The position numbers were made by a program, and so were the translations under genes. From NCBI RefSeq assembly GCF_003590095.1, contig NC_039480.1, positions 7,479,328-7,543,327 of the forward strand: a stretch of DNA of 64,000 nt. Reading direction: 5' to 3'. Numbering within the stretch: position 1 is the first letter of the stretch; each line of letters starts with the position of its first letter. The stretch comes from Trichoplusia ni. Lineage: Eukaryota; Arthropoda; Insecta; Lepidoptera; Noctuidae. The notes beneath the pieces were generated by a model. The model was not told the origin of the DNA. It saw only the letters and a list, made by a program, of their open reading frames with translations, and searched no databases. Of this stretch, positions 38,993 through 52,188 are shown piece after piece.

Positions 38993-41900
38993 AAACAATG
39001 TAATGATCATCAAATTTTGAATATATATCATGTCTATTTATTTTAAATATTTGTTTTACAAACAAGCATACATAGTATGGTGAAAAAAAAACTACGAGAT
39101 GGTACATTCCTAAGTCTAGCAGTAGACTGCGTTAAGTAGATTGAACGGAATGTCAATATCTACATTGACCAATTACACACGGATTAGGGACATGAATAGA
39201 GAAAGTTTATAGTATTCTCTAATGGGTACGCTATCAGCAGAAACAATCAGATTTATAATAAAGTGATCCGATCGGCGCTGACTGAATAACTACAATATAC
39301 TCCATTACAGATGATCTATTAAAACACATTAGTTACTACTCATGTTGTTAAGGGTAACCAGAGAAAGGGAAATGGTTTAAGACTTTGTATTTGAATGTGC
39401 ACTAAAATAATGTTTGCCTCATACATTTAGAAAGACATAATGTAAATCTGTCTCTCTCCTATTTGGACTATAGGTAATGATGACTGGATGAATCAATGTT
39501 ATTTTTCAATAGGGACAGCTTGTGACTTGAAACCTTGTTTCACCAAATTCAGTAAACACAAATTTATTTGGGTAGTTTTTTGTGATTAAGAGAAAATATA
39601 ATTATAATTAAAATAAAATCTAATTTCAATTTAATAAGAAAGTAATATTTATTCAATTATTCTGCCAGCCGCTTAGAATTAAATTGAGTATGTGCAAAAA
39701 AATGTCACGTGTTTATAAGCCATTATAGAGATTTAAAAATAATTTAAAAATGACGTCCTTATCAACATATAACAAGTTCGATTAGAACTATTCTGTCTGT
39801 TGACAGTTATTAATGGTGCAGTAATTAAGAATATTTAAATAAAGACAGTCGTTTGAATGTAATACAATAGGTACGTATTACAATAACAAATTCATTGGAC
39901 CGTGAATAAGGAAACTAAACTACAACTATACATAATAATATTTAAGTTTAAATTTTAACATATTAATCTCTCTAACATTTTTCAAGCTTGTGCTTATCAT
40001 TTGCGTCATACTTTATGAGGTATGTTTTCTTCAATAGAAACGTGTCCATATTTATTTGCAATTGAGGCTTTCATTTTATTGAATTTTCTGAAGATGATTT
40101 TATTTCAAACGCCCTTAATAAAACCAATACAATTCGGGGAATCATTGTCAGAATTGTAGAGTATAAAAGTGCTACCCGACAAAATAGCAGGCGGTCTGGC
40201 CACGCCCATACAAAAAAAAACATAAGCATCATATATAACATTGTGCAATACTGAATCTTTACGCCCACCGTATATAGCATTGTAGAATGCCAGAAAATGC
40301 GCTATGTATATGTATAATTTAGTTTTTTCTCCGGACACTACTATTATAAGTCCAACACTCATATGCTCTTGAAATAAAACCTCATTTCGATCATGTTTAA
40401 ATGCAAATGACTGCATGCATTGCACGTTCTATTCTATTTTAATTCTGACAACTTTCAGAATATCATGTACGACCTTAGTTTATTAATATTATGATAATGA
40501 CTAATTCCTTTGCAAATATGGACGTTAAAATAGTCTAGTTGCTTATATTTTATTGTTGTGCCAATTAGGTAGTGCATAAATTATAAATAATAGTAGCAAT
40601 GCTAACGGGGCTGATAAAGGGTGTTCACGCACTTGAGTATACTATATTAGCTATAGAACTGTACAATTAAGAGGATTGTCAGACACATCAGAATGGACAA
40701 GTATAAAAACGCAAAATTGCAAATTACGATTTGCCCCGTATCGGACGAGCGAACAGAGGGTGAAACACGATAGTTATGTCCAATATTTTTTTGCAATAAG
40801 TTACAATCAATATAATTTTTAAAACATTTTATTTTCCTCAATATTGTCTGAAGCTTTTTTATACAGGATTACTCCAATCTGCAGTGAAATAAAGATGAAT
40901 TGACCATTTCTTTTCGATCCGTCAAGTAAACCTAGAGAGTTTCAGAGACCTAGGCCTGTACACAAGTTACATTATATTCATATCCCCATACATTTAGGCG
41001 ATTCGGTCTAGGTACCAATTCAGGGTATAGGGCCTCCCAATACGCAATCCCTCATTATTGACATTTTAAACCAACCTTTTCCTAGAGAGAATCGAAGCGT
41101 AGAAAATAATACTACAATAATACATTCTGGAAATTAAATTAACATTTAACGCATGCATGAGAATTCAACAATAATAAATATCTTCACATATTAGAACAAT
41201 TCGTGTATTAACATATAAGATAAGAAACTGCTGAACTTTAATACACCTATTCACATACATTTATAGTTCTCATCCTTGAGATGTGATATCTCTAACTGGC
41301 TATTGTAAAAGCGGCTAATACTGTAGCCCACACAACAACTGACCTATATTACTAACAATGAGGTCGTTAGCTTTAAACAATATCACGAAATCCCGTAAAC
41401 AAATAGCCTATTACAGGTGAACTGGGCTTTACTTAGCATATTTAGCACAAGCAATTCTATACTATAACTTTTGTAAGCTAAGGTTGAATTTTAATTGGCA
41501 GGTTACCTGTTGAATGATTACATATATTACCAATTGGAAGTGTGAAGGTGTATAAACGTGAGCGGTTTTGTCAGTCGAGTGATCTAGCGACCATTAGATT
41601 GATTTATATCAAATTTATTAAATCCGATTCATATTTATGTTAATATGTTCCAATAATGTGGATTTCCCGGATATCAGCAATTTAGCACATTGTTAGACGT
41701 TCATTAGCTCATTTTTGTTTCGAAATTTATGGCATCATTGGTAGTGGCAATTTATGTCTTTTTCATTTCTAAATTTGGAAATGAATCATCAATATATTAG
41801 TTTTACACATCATAATATTGTAACATTTACAACGCGTAAATAAATTATAATTAAGATCACACGAGGGCACTAATTGCATAATTATATCTATGTTAAAATG

Positions 41901-42330
41901 TTGCGACAAAGTTCTAAAATCCAAAGGTCTTCAATAACACTGACTTTATAGGCCCAAATTTATATTGTTTTAATCCGTAAATACAAATGTTCTTCATTTG
42001 AACTAAACTAACAATGATCCAATTTGATTGACTCCGAGAGACCCTAATAACACTTGACTACAAAATGATACTTTTAAGTTACATCTTAATGCAACAAGTT
42101 TGCTCTACTTCTTCATAATTCGATCCGAATGTCTCGGATATTATGACGTAATTCTGCAAAAACTGAAAACGTCAAATCAAAATAATAGTTACAAAAAGAG
42201 GAACATTGTATAATAAAATTGTGCTTAATCTCTCATTATGTAAAGTAAAACTATACTTTTTGCTTTGATCTTTTTGGATTTAATTCTTCCAAGATTTTCA
42301 TAGTTTTGGTTGATGTTTTGAGTAAATTGT

Positions 42331-42453
42331 CCCGGGTCTAGGTGTTTGTGGTACCTTCGTTGTGTCTGAATTCCATAACACAAGTGCTTTAGCAACTTAC
42401 TTTTGCTTCAGAACAATGTATGCGATGTTATCCACATTTATTTATTTATTTAG
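42331..42453 (+). mobile_element. SINE family A, 5'-truncated copy
   Basis: About 120 bases matching the 3' body of the SINE at 2662-2900 with few differences, including GTGTTTGTGGTACCTTCGTT, and ending in the same TATTTATTTATTTA tail. The tRNA-like head is absent. Confidence 0.85.
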
Positions 42454-43350
42454 TTTGAATTCAGAACATTGGTATACTCGTAGGTAAATAATTGACTCGT
42501 AGGTGAATAATGATAGTTTCTGCTCATTGTAATGGGGTAAAGCTAGTGGCTACTCCAGTCTAATTTTCCACATTCTTAAGTTAGTTATTTTACTAATAAT
42601 TTTTCGTTTAATCGTTGGATTGGAAGTATTTCTCTCTACCACAGATGTTTCTACAAAATATATTTTTTAAGTATAGATATTGATTGATCGTTTCTCAATG
42701 TAACGCATAAAAATGACTCAAACCCGAAACAAAATCTTTAACGCAAACTGCGTAAATGTTTCTCAAATAGTATTTACTTTCCGCAACAATTTTACCTCGA
42801 CCTTTAACCTTGGAGAGTAATTTACTCTTTACTTTTTACCGTTATATCGTCACCGAATGAATTTGGCTCCGTTACATTTTTTCAGCGGTAACGGTTTATT
42901 TGTAACGGCTAAGCATTACCACACAGCACCCAGACCATGATAAAAAGCATAACAAAGCCACGTTATAATCGCCTAGTATTCAGGTTATGTTTTCCAATTT
43001 GTTGATTTAGGGTTGGCACAACTCGTTGGATTATGTGAATGGAACATTTATTGTTGAACTCTAAAATATCTGAACTCCGTGTTCAGATATTTTAGAGTTC
43101 GATTCAGTTCTTTCTGATTTCATTCTTACTAATTCTCGCTGTCAAGTGTTTTGAGTGAAAATCTTCTAAAAAATTGTATTTTATAAGTTGAAAAATGATC
43201 ATTAATTGAGTGTGTGTGGACTAAAATATTGGATATCTAAGTTAGCTTACACTTAGTCAAAGCACATTTAGTGCTCTCGTGGTATCAGGTCGATAAATTT
43301 AAACATTTTTATCAAAAACACTGATCATCAACCAAAGGCTTTTCATCATT
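42454..43350. other. Non-coding flank of the LINE
   Basis: Contains the perfect hairpin at 43056-43100. The last 250 bases could be an old LINE 5'UTR, but no coding similarity is visible. Confidence 0.55.
43056..43100. repeat. Perfect 20-bp inverted repeat, 5-base loop
   Basis: GAACTCTAAAATATCTGAAC (43056-43075) and its exact reverse complement (43081-43100) around TCCGT. It lies about 250 bases left of the LINE edge. Confidence 0.95.
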
Positions 43351-45474
43351 AGAATAGTGAAAATAAAAATAGGTATAAAAATTATTCCAAAATATTAAGA
43401 AAATGTATGTATAATCTTCAAGCTATGTGTAATCAAAGACACATAGCCCATTCTCATAATAAAGTTAAAGCTACTTGGAACGTTGTAAAGCGGAATATGG
43501 GTAATGCTAAAAATAGAGAGAGTATCAATATCATTAAAGATAACAACACAACAATTTCTTCTGGTTCGGATATTGCAAATAAATTTAACAAATTCTTCGT
43601 AGACGTTGCTAAAAACAATGATTTAAATAATAATGATTATAGTAAAGTAAATATTAATAGTATAGTGTCACATGATAAAAGTATTTTTATAGAACCCACT
43701 GATGATGTTGAAGTCTGTCAGATCATAATGAATTTAAAAAACACAAACTCCTGTGGTTATGATAACATTTCAACAGATATCATAAAATGTATATCTCAGC
43801 ATATAGCACCGCCTCTGGCGCATATTATCAACCTATCTCTTTACCATGGTTGTTTCCCAAACAGGCTGAAAGTGTCATTAGTAAAACCATTGCACAAAAA
43901 AGGTTCTATATCCGATGTTAATAATTATAGACCCATAGCCTTAACTCCAATTTTATCGAAAATATTTGAGAGAATTATGTATAAAAGGGTGCTAAAATAT
44001 TTAAATAAGTTTAATATTCTTGCAAAAGAACAATATGGATTCCAACAAAACAAATCTACAACATTAGCTATATACACTTTGATTAAAGCAGTAATGAATA
44101 ATATTAATTGTAATACATCTTCTTGTGCCTTATTTTTAGACCTGAGCAAGGCTTTTGATCTTGTAGACCATTCAATATTAATTGGTAAAATGGAGAAATA
44201 TGGCATCAGAGGTTCTGCTCAAAAATGGTTCGAATCATATTTAAGTAATAGAAAACAGATAACCAGAGTAACAAAACTTAATGATATAAATAACACACTA
44301 GAAAATTTTGATTCTATGCCACTCATAAATCACTGTGGCGTACCACAAGGGAGTATTCTGGGACCATTATTATTTTTAATCTATGTAAATGATTTGCCAA
44401 ATATAATCAAACATCAGTGTGTTCTATTTGCGGATGACACCACGGTAATTATAGATTGTAAAAACCCGCAAAACCTTGACACCATTGTAAACGAAACATT
44501 AGATGACATTACTAAGTGGCTAAGTATTAACAAACTAAAAATAAATATATCCAAAACAAATGTTTTAAAATTTGGAACATGGAGAAGCAAACCCATACAT
44601 TTAAATGTCGCATACAATGGTCAATCGATTGAGCAAGTTTATAGTGCGAGATTTCTTGGAGTTATTCTCGATGAACACCTTGCATGGAAAAACCATATAG
44701 ATAATGTATGTAATAAGATAAATAAGTTCGTATTTGCTTTAAGAAGGGTCAAAGATATTACCTCAACCCAGACGGCTATTCTTGTTTACCATGCATATGT
44801 TTGTTCAATCATTCGTTACGGAATAATTGTTTGGGGAAATTCCACAGATGTTTCAAGAGTTTTGATAGCGCAAAAAAAATGCATTCGCGCAATATTTAAT
44901 TTAGAATGGTCTGAATCCTGTAGACCTGTGTTTCAGTCCAATGATTTGTTAACTGTTCCGTCCATTTATATTTATGAGATCGCAAAATTCTTGAGATCTA
45001 ACCTTTCGCTTTTTAAAGTTAGGGACAATAGAAACAAGAGAAAAGCAACGTTTCAGCCTTTTGAAGTGCCTATACCAAGATTAGAATTAGTTAGACGGAG
45101 TTGTGTTTATATGGCTCCCCTAATTTATAATACTCTACCTAAGCCTATAACTGAACTTCCTTATAAAAAATTCTGTATGGTTTTAAAAAAATGGTTGATA
45201 AAAGAAAATTATTATTCGGTAGATGAGTTTTTAGAAAAAAATAAATGTAAATCTTTCGGTTATAAAATTAAACTTAAGTAGTGTCAATAACTGTGTTGTA
45301 ATTATTAGAAACTATATTACTAGCGTTTATTTAATTTGTAAAAGTCAAGATTAATCTTGTAATTCATTTGCATGCCGCTAATGGTAAATGTGCTGAACAA
45401 TTGTAATGTATGTAATGTAACACCTGCATCATGTACCACATTTGAGCAAATAAAGGATTATTATTATTATTATA
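43351..45474 (+). mobile_element. 5'-truncated non-LTR retrotransposon (LINE), CR1/L2/Daphne-like
   Basis: Contains the RT frame, a 3'UTR of about 190 bases and a tail of (TTA/ATT) repeats at about 45459-45474 instead of poly(A), typical of this LINE group. A possible 6-bp target duplication ATCATT lies at 43345-43350 and directly after the tail. The left junction would then fall at the in-frame TAG, which explains that stop. A 6-bp match in AT-rich DNA is weak evidence, so the left edge could be off. The 250 bases to the left could also be an old 5'UTR joined by an internal deletion. Confidence 0.8.
43407..45281 (+). CDS. LINE reverse transcriptase, 5'-truncated ORF2 (624 codons from first ATG)
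   Basis: C-terminal part of ORF2 of a non-LTR retrotransposon: the reverse transcriptase that copies element RNA at a nicked target. Motifs seen include VNNYRPIAL (171-179), motif A LDLSKAFD with catalytic D245, GVPQGSILGPLLF (311-323), and the catalytic FADD box (341-344). A thumb/C-terminal region follows to residue 624. The apurinic-type endonuclease that normally precedes the RT is missing. The same frame stays open upstream of this ATG to a TAG at 43350-43352, and that stretch still looks like the endonuclease-RT linker, so the ATG is not the native start. There is no internal stop or frameshift. The motif wording resembles the CR1/L2/Daphne group; the clade is inferred. It cannot move on its own without the endonuclease. 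Confidence 0.93.
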   Translation: MYNLQAMCNQRHIAHSHNKVKATWNVVKRNMGNAKNRESINIIKDNNTTISSGSDIANKFNKFFVDVAKNNDLNNNDYSKVNINSIVSHDKSIFIEPTDDVEVCQIIMNLKNTNSCGYDNISTDIIKCISQHIAPPLAHIINLSLYHGCFPNRLKVSLVKPLHKKGSISDVNNYRPIALTPILSKIFERIMYKRVLKYLNKFNILAKEQYGFQQNKSTTLAIYTLIKAVMNNINCNTSSCALFLDLSKAFDLVDHSILIGKMEKYGIRGSAQKWFESYLSNRKQITRVTKLNDINNTLENFDSMPLINHCGVPQGSILGPLLFLIYVNDLPNIIKHQCVLFADDTTVIIDCKNPQNLDTIVNETLDDITKWLSINKLKINISKTNVLKFGTWRSKPIHLNVAYNGQSIEQVYSARFLGVILDEHLAWKNHIDNVCNKINKFVFALRRVKDITSTQTAILVYHAYVCSIIRYGIIVWGNSTDVSRVLIAQKKCIRAIFNLEWSESCRPVFQSNDLLTVPSIYIYEIAKFLRSNLSLFKVRDNRNKRKATFQPFEVPIPRLELVRRSCVYMAPLIYNTLPKPITELPYKKFCMVLKKWLIKENYYSVDEFLEKNKCKSFGYKIKLK

Positions 45475-47818
45475 TCATTGCAGCATTTTCCACTTCTTAC
45501 ATCGCGCTTTGACAACCCTACAGTAGTGTTGTAACATCACCTTGCCTCGCACAATGGACTCTTGACTTTAGCTTAACGCTCTGTATACATTTCATTGTTA
45601 ATAGCATTGTAACTCTATTTTATGCCTCGGTAGGTTAAATCTATAAGACATTATGGTTTTATCTGTGTCGGCACTAATACAATAATAACTCAAATGCTGA
45701 AATCATTTCGTAGTATTTTTATAAGTAGCTGCCGGTAGCCAATCGTGTCATGATATCTGATGACTTAATGTCAAATATCGCCTTTTATAGGCAGTTAACG
45801 CAGTATTTTATTGCGTCTGCACCTACCCCAAGAAACATGAATGTCATCGTAAGTTTGTTAATTAATTACATTTTGACGCCTTAACTACTAGACCAGTTAT
45901 GAAAATGCAATAGAAAGTGCTGTTATCAGCAAGTATAGGCTATAAACGTTATCACCCTGGCTCAATGGGAATAGAAACGGCTTTTATGATTAAGTCAAGT
46001 AGATGTCATCTAATGTTTCTTTTGTTCAACACCCAAGATACAACAATGCGGAATTCAATAAAATATAAAATGCGATTTACCAAAGCCCTTACGTTTTTCT
46101 AAATTTTGTATAGTATTGTGAACTATTTTCCGCTACCTTCACATAAGCCACATATTAGGTACCTCGTATTTAAGTATCTCACAAGACCTATTCACGAATT
46201 CAAACTACTCGTAATTCACACGACATGAATTCGCATCGTGTCACAGGCACACAGAAGGCACAGCCATAGTAAAATCAAACAGTCTTGTCTACAAGTCGAT
46301 ACCATCTAAAGTGTTAAGGCGGCCATTTCAGGTGCATATCCGAAAGTGCTGGTCGCGTGGTGGATCGCTTCCGACGCGTGCGATTAATGCGACAATTAGG
46401 ATGGTTACTAGCTATACAATAAAGAGTATGCTTGCGTATCTACGTAGTTAGATAATGTATAATATTAGACAAGTTATTTTTCCTTTTTTTCAGTCTAACA
46501 TTAATTTTATAATTGTAAATGTACATGAGTGCAATAAATTGCTGAATTGAGTGAAATTGAAGTCACGCGAACATTCTATTCATTCTGTTACCATCCTAGA
46601 CCATTTTATGTTTACTACTCAAAAAAACACTACGTTTCGGGTATTTTTTAGTAAACCGCCTGATGGAAATTACAAAAAAAAAATCGAGTTCGATCGTATT
46701 TTTGTATTTTCTTTCATTCATTTAGTTTCAATTGAGTAAAGAATGAAATTCGTCTTACATTCGTAAAACGATAGTTCGACGAGAGCTACCAATCGCGCAC
46801 GGAAACGTACCTTAAGTCATTGCTGTCATTATAAACAAGTTTTGTTCACGACTTCAATCGTTCCCAGTTCCTTATTCGTCTATATCAATTGCAAAGTCGA
46901 GCATTAGACGGACTGCCCCTGATAACATCTGTACTGCCTGCACACTGCAAGGTACCTATTTCTTATTGGAGTATTAAATAATAATGTTCTATAAGTTCGT
47001 TACACAGTGACGTAAATGTTACTTCGATATTAGATAAGTAATTGTTTTATTTATTCTGCAAGTATGTCCTTGGTACAGATACGTGTTTTGAGCTTTTTAG
47101 CTGATATAAAGGAAATTAAAATGACTTCTTCAAAAATACTTATATCTACTCATAAAAATAATGAAATTATAAGTGTCTATAAGTGACATGTCAACTCACA
47201 TGAATGATGTAAAGACCATAACCATTCTCGTATGTTTTAGTGTATTTAATTCCCAAGAAAGTTTTTGAAGACTACAGTCTACTTATTGCATAATAAAAAA
47301 ACTTGTCGGCTCAGTCAAGTGGCTTAGCTTACCGAGATTCTCAAATTCAAGTTAGTATTTAAACGTGATTAGAATTAAGGCTAACCTTTAACTGTCGTTG
47401 ATTCAGTCATTCTACCAATCTTAACGACTGTTAACTTCTAATTGACAACTAAGATTAATGCTTATAGCATTCTTAAAGACACGACCCAGACTTTATTTTG
47501 TAAACGAGCCAAAACCGTAATTACGACCAATTTGTGTTCAGTTCGAAATAAAATGTTGATTTATTTGCACAGTAGCTGCTTAAAAGCTTCAAATATTGTA
47601 ATTAGTTGTCTGATTAGCATAATTAAATTTATTGATAAAATGTGTGAAGTCACGACTTTTTAAACATTGATCTTGACCACAAATAGCCTTCGATTATTTA
47701 GTATAAGTCTCAGACTAACAGTTCATAAAAGTTGATTTTTTTACCTTATTTGTAATTTTACTTTTAAATAAATTAGGCTTGAGATGCCAATATTTCATAC
47801 ATTTGTCATTTAACCTTT

Positions 47819-47915
47819 TTACCCGGGGAAATCGTCATGCATTTTCTCTGCCCTGGGGAATTCTCTGAGGTATATTACAGACTAAAACCACGGGAGCGCG
47901 ATGCAGACTACGACA
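47819..47915 (+). repeat. Interspersed repeat D, copy 2
   Basis: CCCGGGGAAATCGTCATG, TGCCCTGGGGAA, then ACAGACTAAAACCACGGGA, in the order of copy 1 but diverged. Confidence 0.6.
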
Positions 47916-48708
47916 ACTCTTTTTAAATACAATACAAGAAATATGTCCTTCATCTTAAAAAACTGAAATTAATTGTAAAGACTTCCGAAAAACCAGAGTT
48001 ATACTCGTGCCAAGTAACTGCCCAGTAACCAAATAAGTTTAAGATAGCTAAAGAAAATATTACAACAATCCCAAAAACACCAAAAGTAAATATTCCCTTT
48101 CGATTTAAATGTCATTGAATTACGACATTCTAAATATTTACGTGTAACGTTTCCTAGGCGTGTCGCTAGGGTCCACGCAACAAATGCCTTCTTGATACAG
48201 ACACCGGTAGGTACCCAAGGGCGAAGAATTGCGATTGTTTATTGATATCGTGAATGTTATTTGTAACAATGTGATTTGCTTTGAGCCTGTAGTAACTGTG
48301 CGGTAAGCTCGGAACCAAACCCTATTCGTATTCTGTAATTTTTATCCACCTTTCCCGCAGTTATGAAATTAATTATTAAGTTCCTGATACAAAAACTCAG
48401 AATTGGCATTTGCAGATCACACAAACTCTTGTCCACGAATATCGGGATCCTCAGGATGGCCTCCACAGCACACCATGTACAGTTTGGTGATCTCTACCAC
48501 GCGCCTAATACTTTTGCTAAGACTAAATCTTATTATTGACTTGATGCAAATTTCTTGCCTAGTCATGATTGCCATTGTTTAACATGTCTGCTCAGCTTGA
48601 ATATAAATAAACACACACACGTAAAAATCGATATATTATTACTAAAAATATTTTTCAACGCCAAGATTTGTTTTCCTTATCTCAATGGTGCTTCTATAGG
48701 AGAGTCAT

Positions 48709-48803
48709 GGCATTGAAATAGTCACATTGCTTCTTGAGATATGAACCTCCGACCTTGTGCTCATGAAGCAGGTTCGTGTACCTTCGGGCTACCACGACAA
48801 AAC
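48709..48803 (-). mobile_element. Possible tRNA-derived SINE remnant
   Basis: The minus strand shows AGCCCGAAGGTACACG (A-box-like) and GGAGGTTCATATCTC (B-box-like), followed by AGCAATGTGACTATTTCAATG. It resembles, from memory, another lepidopteran SINE family. It does not fold as a tRNA. Confidence 0.45.
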
Positions 48804-49943
48804 GGTGCTGTCAATATATTATAAGTTCGAGGTCGGTTATGGTTTTCTGTATCAACTGTGACAATGCCCTTAATCATATTAAGGTTGATATGAGTACCAC
48901 ACTACTCTTTGAAATTAAATGTTACATAATTTTATGAAAGTAACATAAAAATACTAATTGTTGCATTTGTTGCCCCAGAGGCACGCCCGTCCGCTAAAAA
49001 TAAAAAATGATCCCACGGGAACATAAAATCCGGATAAAAACTGTTCGATGTTTTAATCCTTTTTGTAAACTTTCTGTGTACCAAGTTGAAAAGAGGAACA
49101 AACATCTACTCATCAAACTTTCGTTAATAATTTTAGTAGGATTCAATAACATCAGCTAAAGAAACTTAGCTGAGAGATGTATTATTTCGATTGACAGTGA
49201 CAAAGATATCATGATCCTCATGAAAACGTTGATGTTTTACTAGGCGTCCGCAATTTTTATACAACGCCATCTAGACTTAAACCAACTGAACAACTTCACT
49301 GCCTGTGCAAGATCGCGAATACATGATTTGTGGTCAGTTAAATTATCTATAATACATTTCCGCATACAATTCCGTAACTTCAACTGCAGAGGACCATTTA
49401 GAACTCATTAAAATAATTATGGTGTGTTTGACAATAATTTATTATTAAAATATTACGAGCAATTTATGACTTGTCGTATTGTGATATAAGTTTGCGTTCT
49501 TTCCCGGATCTTTGAACCTTTAAGGTTAGTATTTTGTTTATTCATGGCTTCCATACTCAAAGGGTGAAAACAGAACCCCATAAATAAGGCTTCGCTGTCT
49601 GTATATCAGTCAACAATCTTAAGAATTGTGAGAGTTTTAAGCAGCTGCCGGTACCTTTATAAATATGTTTGGTAATCAGATTTTTTTAATTGACTTTTTG
49701 TTTAAACTTTTAAACGAAAATGAGGTATTCCAATTGAAAATAGTTACGTTATTGAAAAGTCAAAGAAAAAGAACAAAATCAAAGTTTTTTATGCACAGTT
49801 AATTTTTGAACTCGTTTTCCTGTTCCATATTTGTGATAACCAATTTAACTGTTACAAGTAGATGCAATATGTTGAAAGTCTTCAACTATAGCAATGACAA
49901 AGCATTTCCTTCTTATTTTAGTATCTATAATTTATTTCTTAAA

Positions 49944-49988
49944 TGTCGGCCAAGTGCGAGTCGGATTATCAACTCTGTGGGCTCCTAA
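49944..49988 (+). repeat. Short fragment of a lepidopteran repeat
   Basis: TGTCGGCCAAGTGCGAGTCG followed by GTGGGCTCC is close to a very common lepidopteran repeat as I recall it. Only about 45 bases remain. Confidence 0.5.
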
Positions 49989-50574
49989 CAAATAGACAAA
50001 TGTGCAAACATTAGTCACACAAATTCTTTACTGTAGCAACTACTTATCCTCGCTCTAATTATATCATCAGAAATAAAAACTATTGACTATCTCGCAATCA
50101 CAGTTGTTGAGATACAGACTAGTGTCAGAAGGTCTGACAACGAAGCCTCTTACCTACTGAAAAAGTTCTACTTTCACTCTTTTGGATACCAAAGCCTTAA
50201 ATCACCCAAGGTATTAAAATGTGAACAATTAAGCCTGACTTTTTGTCTATAAAAAAACTTTAATGTACTCTTACGTTTTAAGTTACGCTACTAGGTACAA
50301 ACATATTCGCAGCTTATAAAATTCAATTTAAACTGTATTTTCCCACGCTAAGTTAGCACATTTTAGATAAACTCCGATCTATGTTGTTACATATAAAGTA
50401 CCTATGCTTACATTACACTACGTACCGTTTATTTGGGTCAAAGGTGAGGCTCGTGACATTGACTCAGCACACTTGACACTACATATCTGAACTCTGCATT
50501 ATTCAATTTGGAATACATAACATTTGTATTGTACTAGCATAAATCGTTGAATAGTAATGATCTGTCTGCTCCCT

Positions 50575-50710
50575 ATTTTTTTAAAGCGACTCCCGCACTT
50601 AGGAATTTAATCTTTGTGTCGCGGGGTGTTCACAAATATTCAAGTCACATTCACAAAGACACTCAGACTCAGGACAAGCATTTGTGGATTACAACAAATG
50701 CTTGCTACAA
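50575..50710 (-). mobile_element. SINE family B, 5'-truncated copy
   Basis: 3' body only: CGACTCCCGCAC, TTTGTGTCGCGGGG, AAATATTCAAGTCACATT and CAGACTCAGGACAAGC on the plus strand, next to a short T run (complement of an A tail). The tRNA-like head is missing. Confidence 0.7.
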
Positions 50711-52135
50711 AAACCTAACTATTTGATATTGAGGTAAAAACTGCAAGTGGACAACGCATTCCTTTCAACTAACTTACTGTCTGATACATAATATTAATTC
50801 GTAGATTTGACCAGAAATGTAATGACTCAACTTGTCAAAAATCTGCTAAAAGCATTTTCCTCTACAATGTTTATATTAAAACAATTGGATTATTGTAATT
50901 TATTTAAGCTTTTAGTTTCTATGTAAACCAAAAGCAACCGGAACCCCTATTTATTATTCCTATTTTCAAAGAATAACTTAAACAGATTTGCAAACATTAA
51001 ATAATAAGGCAAAGAAGCTTAAGCTGCCCATTGTCTTATCACATTACAATATAAATTATTGTATCAATTAATATATCACATGACAAGTCAAAACAAGTAC
51101 GGAAGGTGTATCGTGTTACCGAAATATACTCGACCAATTTCCTACATCCGTAAAACCCTTACTATGACGTATGAACATGAAACCATTCATTAACATGCTT
51201 GAAAACCATGCATTACATCTAATCTGATCTAAAACTCATATATCGTTAGTATGGTCACTGTTCCAATAAACTTGTCAGTAGAAATTACTGATTTGCTAAA
51301 CGAATTTCAACTCTATTGCTTCGTTGTTAAGTTTCACGGTTTGACCTCGGTAGGGTATGGTCGTGTCATGTCAGTTTATATGATGACCTTCGGACCTCAT
51401 GTCTGTCTCAAATTGATACCTTTGTTTTCGGGGTTAAGCTTTTATCAATCATTTTTGTTGTGTCAGTGAATAGATTAATTTAGAGATACGCCTTTGTTAT
51501 TGCTTAATGGTTTTAACAATGATTTAAGCTTGCTATGACTTAATAATATATGTACACCTTTTTTCCGGACATGAGAGTGATCAGCGTTGAAGCTTGCTAC
51601 ATGTTTATAATAAACACTCCATCATTCTCTTTAGGAAAACAAGACCAAAGCAACGACACGTAGAGTAGAAATAAAAAAAAAATTAAACGACAAACCTAAA
51701 CGTGGGTATTAAGTAGGGAATAATCGTTTTAATGCAAAGGACCTACACAATTGTTATCCTCTAAAACTCAACAAAGCTCAGAATTACTGCATTAGACTAA
51801 GAATCGAAAAACCTGTAGGTAATTAAAATTATAACTAAATAAAGATCCGACCAAACAAATTATAAAAAAAAAAGTTATTTTTGTTTGGGATTGAAGTTCG
51901 GCTTTTGCTAGACACTGGCAATGAATAAAATGGTGTTTATTATTTTTGTATAATAAACTACAGTATTGCCAATACCCATAACTGATTAAACATAATTTAA
52001 CCCACGTGTTACTCACAGCAATTACAAGAAACAAGATTCGTATCCTTGTACGTGGGATTTCCTTGAAAAGAAAATAAATATAACCTTTTTATATTAAAAC
52101 GTGTACTATAATCTTGTTAAGCAAAACAATTACTG

Positions 52136-52188
52136 ATGAGTAAGCGAGAAAGCACTCTACACAAAGTAATGGCGTTTCACTTGCACGA
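52136..52188. repeat. Short semi-palindromic repeat, copy 4
   Basis: GAGTAAGCGAGAAAGCACT ... TAATGGCGTTTCACTTGC. Diverged member. Confidence 0.45.

Larger units (their letters stand above)
33976..42330. other. Gene-free, repeat-containing stretch
   Basis: Holds the NRF1-like motif at 34710, repeats D, F-type and C between 35.6 and 37.1 kb, and SINE B at 38850. From 38993 to 42330 nothing is recognised apart from open frames of chance length. Confidence 0.6.

Noticed and set aside
40105..40425. 106-codon open frame on the minus strand, overlapping a 69-codon frame
   Set aside because: Length is within what chance gives in 64 kb of AT-rich DNA. There is no recognisable domain, codon pattern or splice context.
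43925..44617. Minus-strand frames of 93 and 67 codons
   Set aside because: Shadows of the reverse transcriptase frame.
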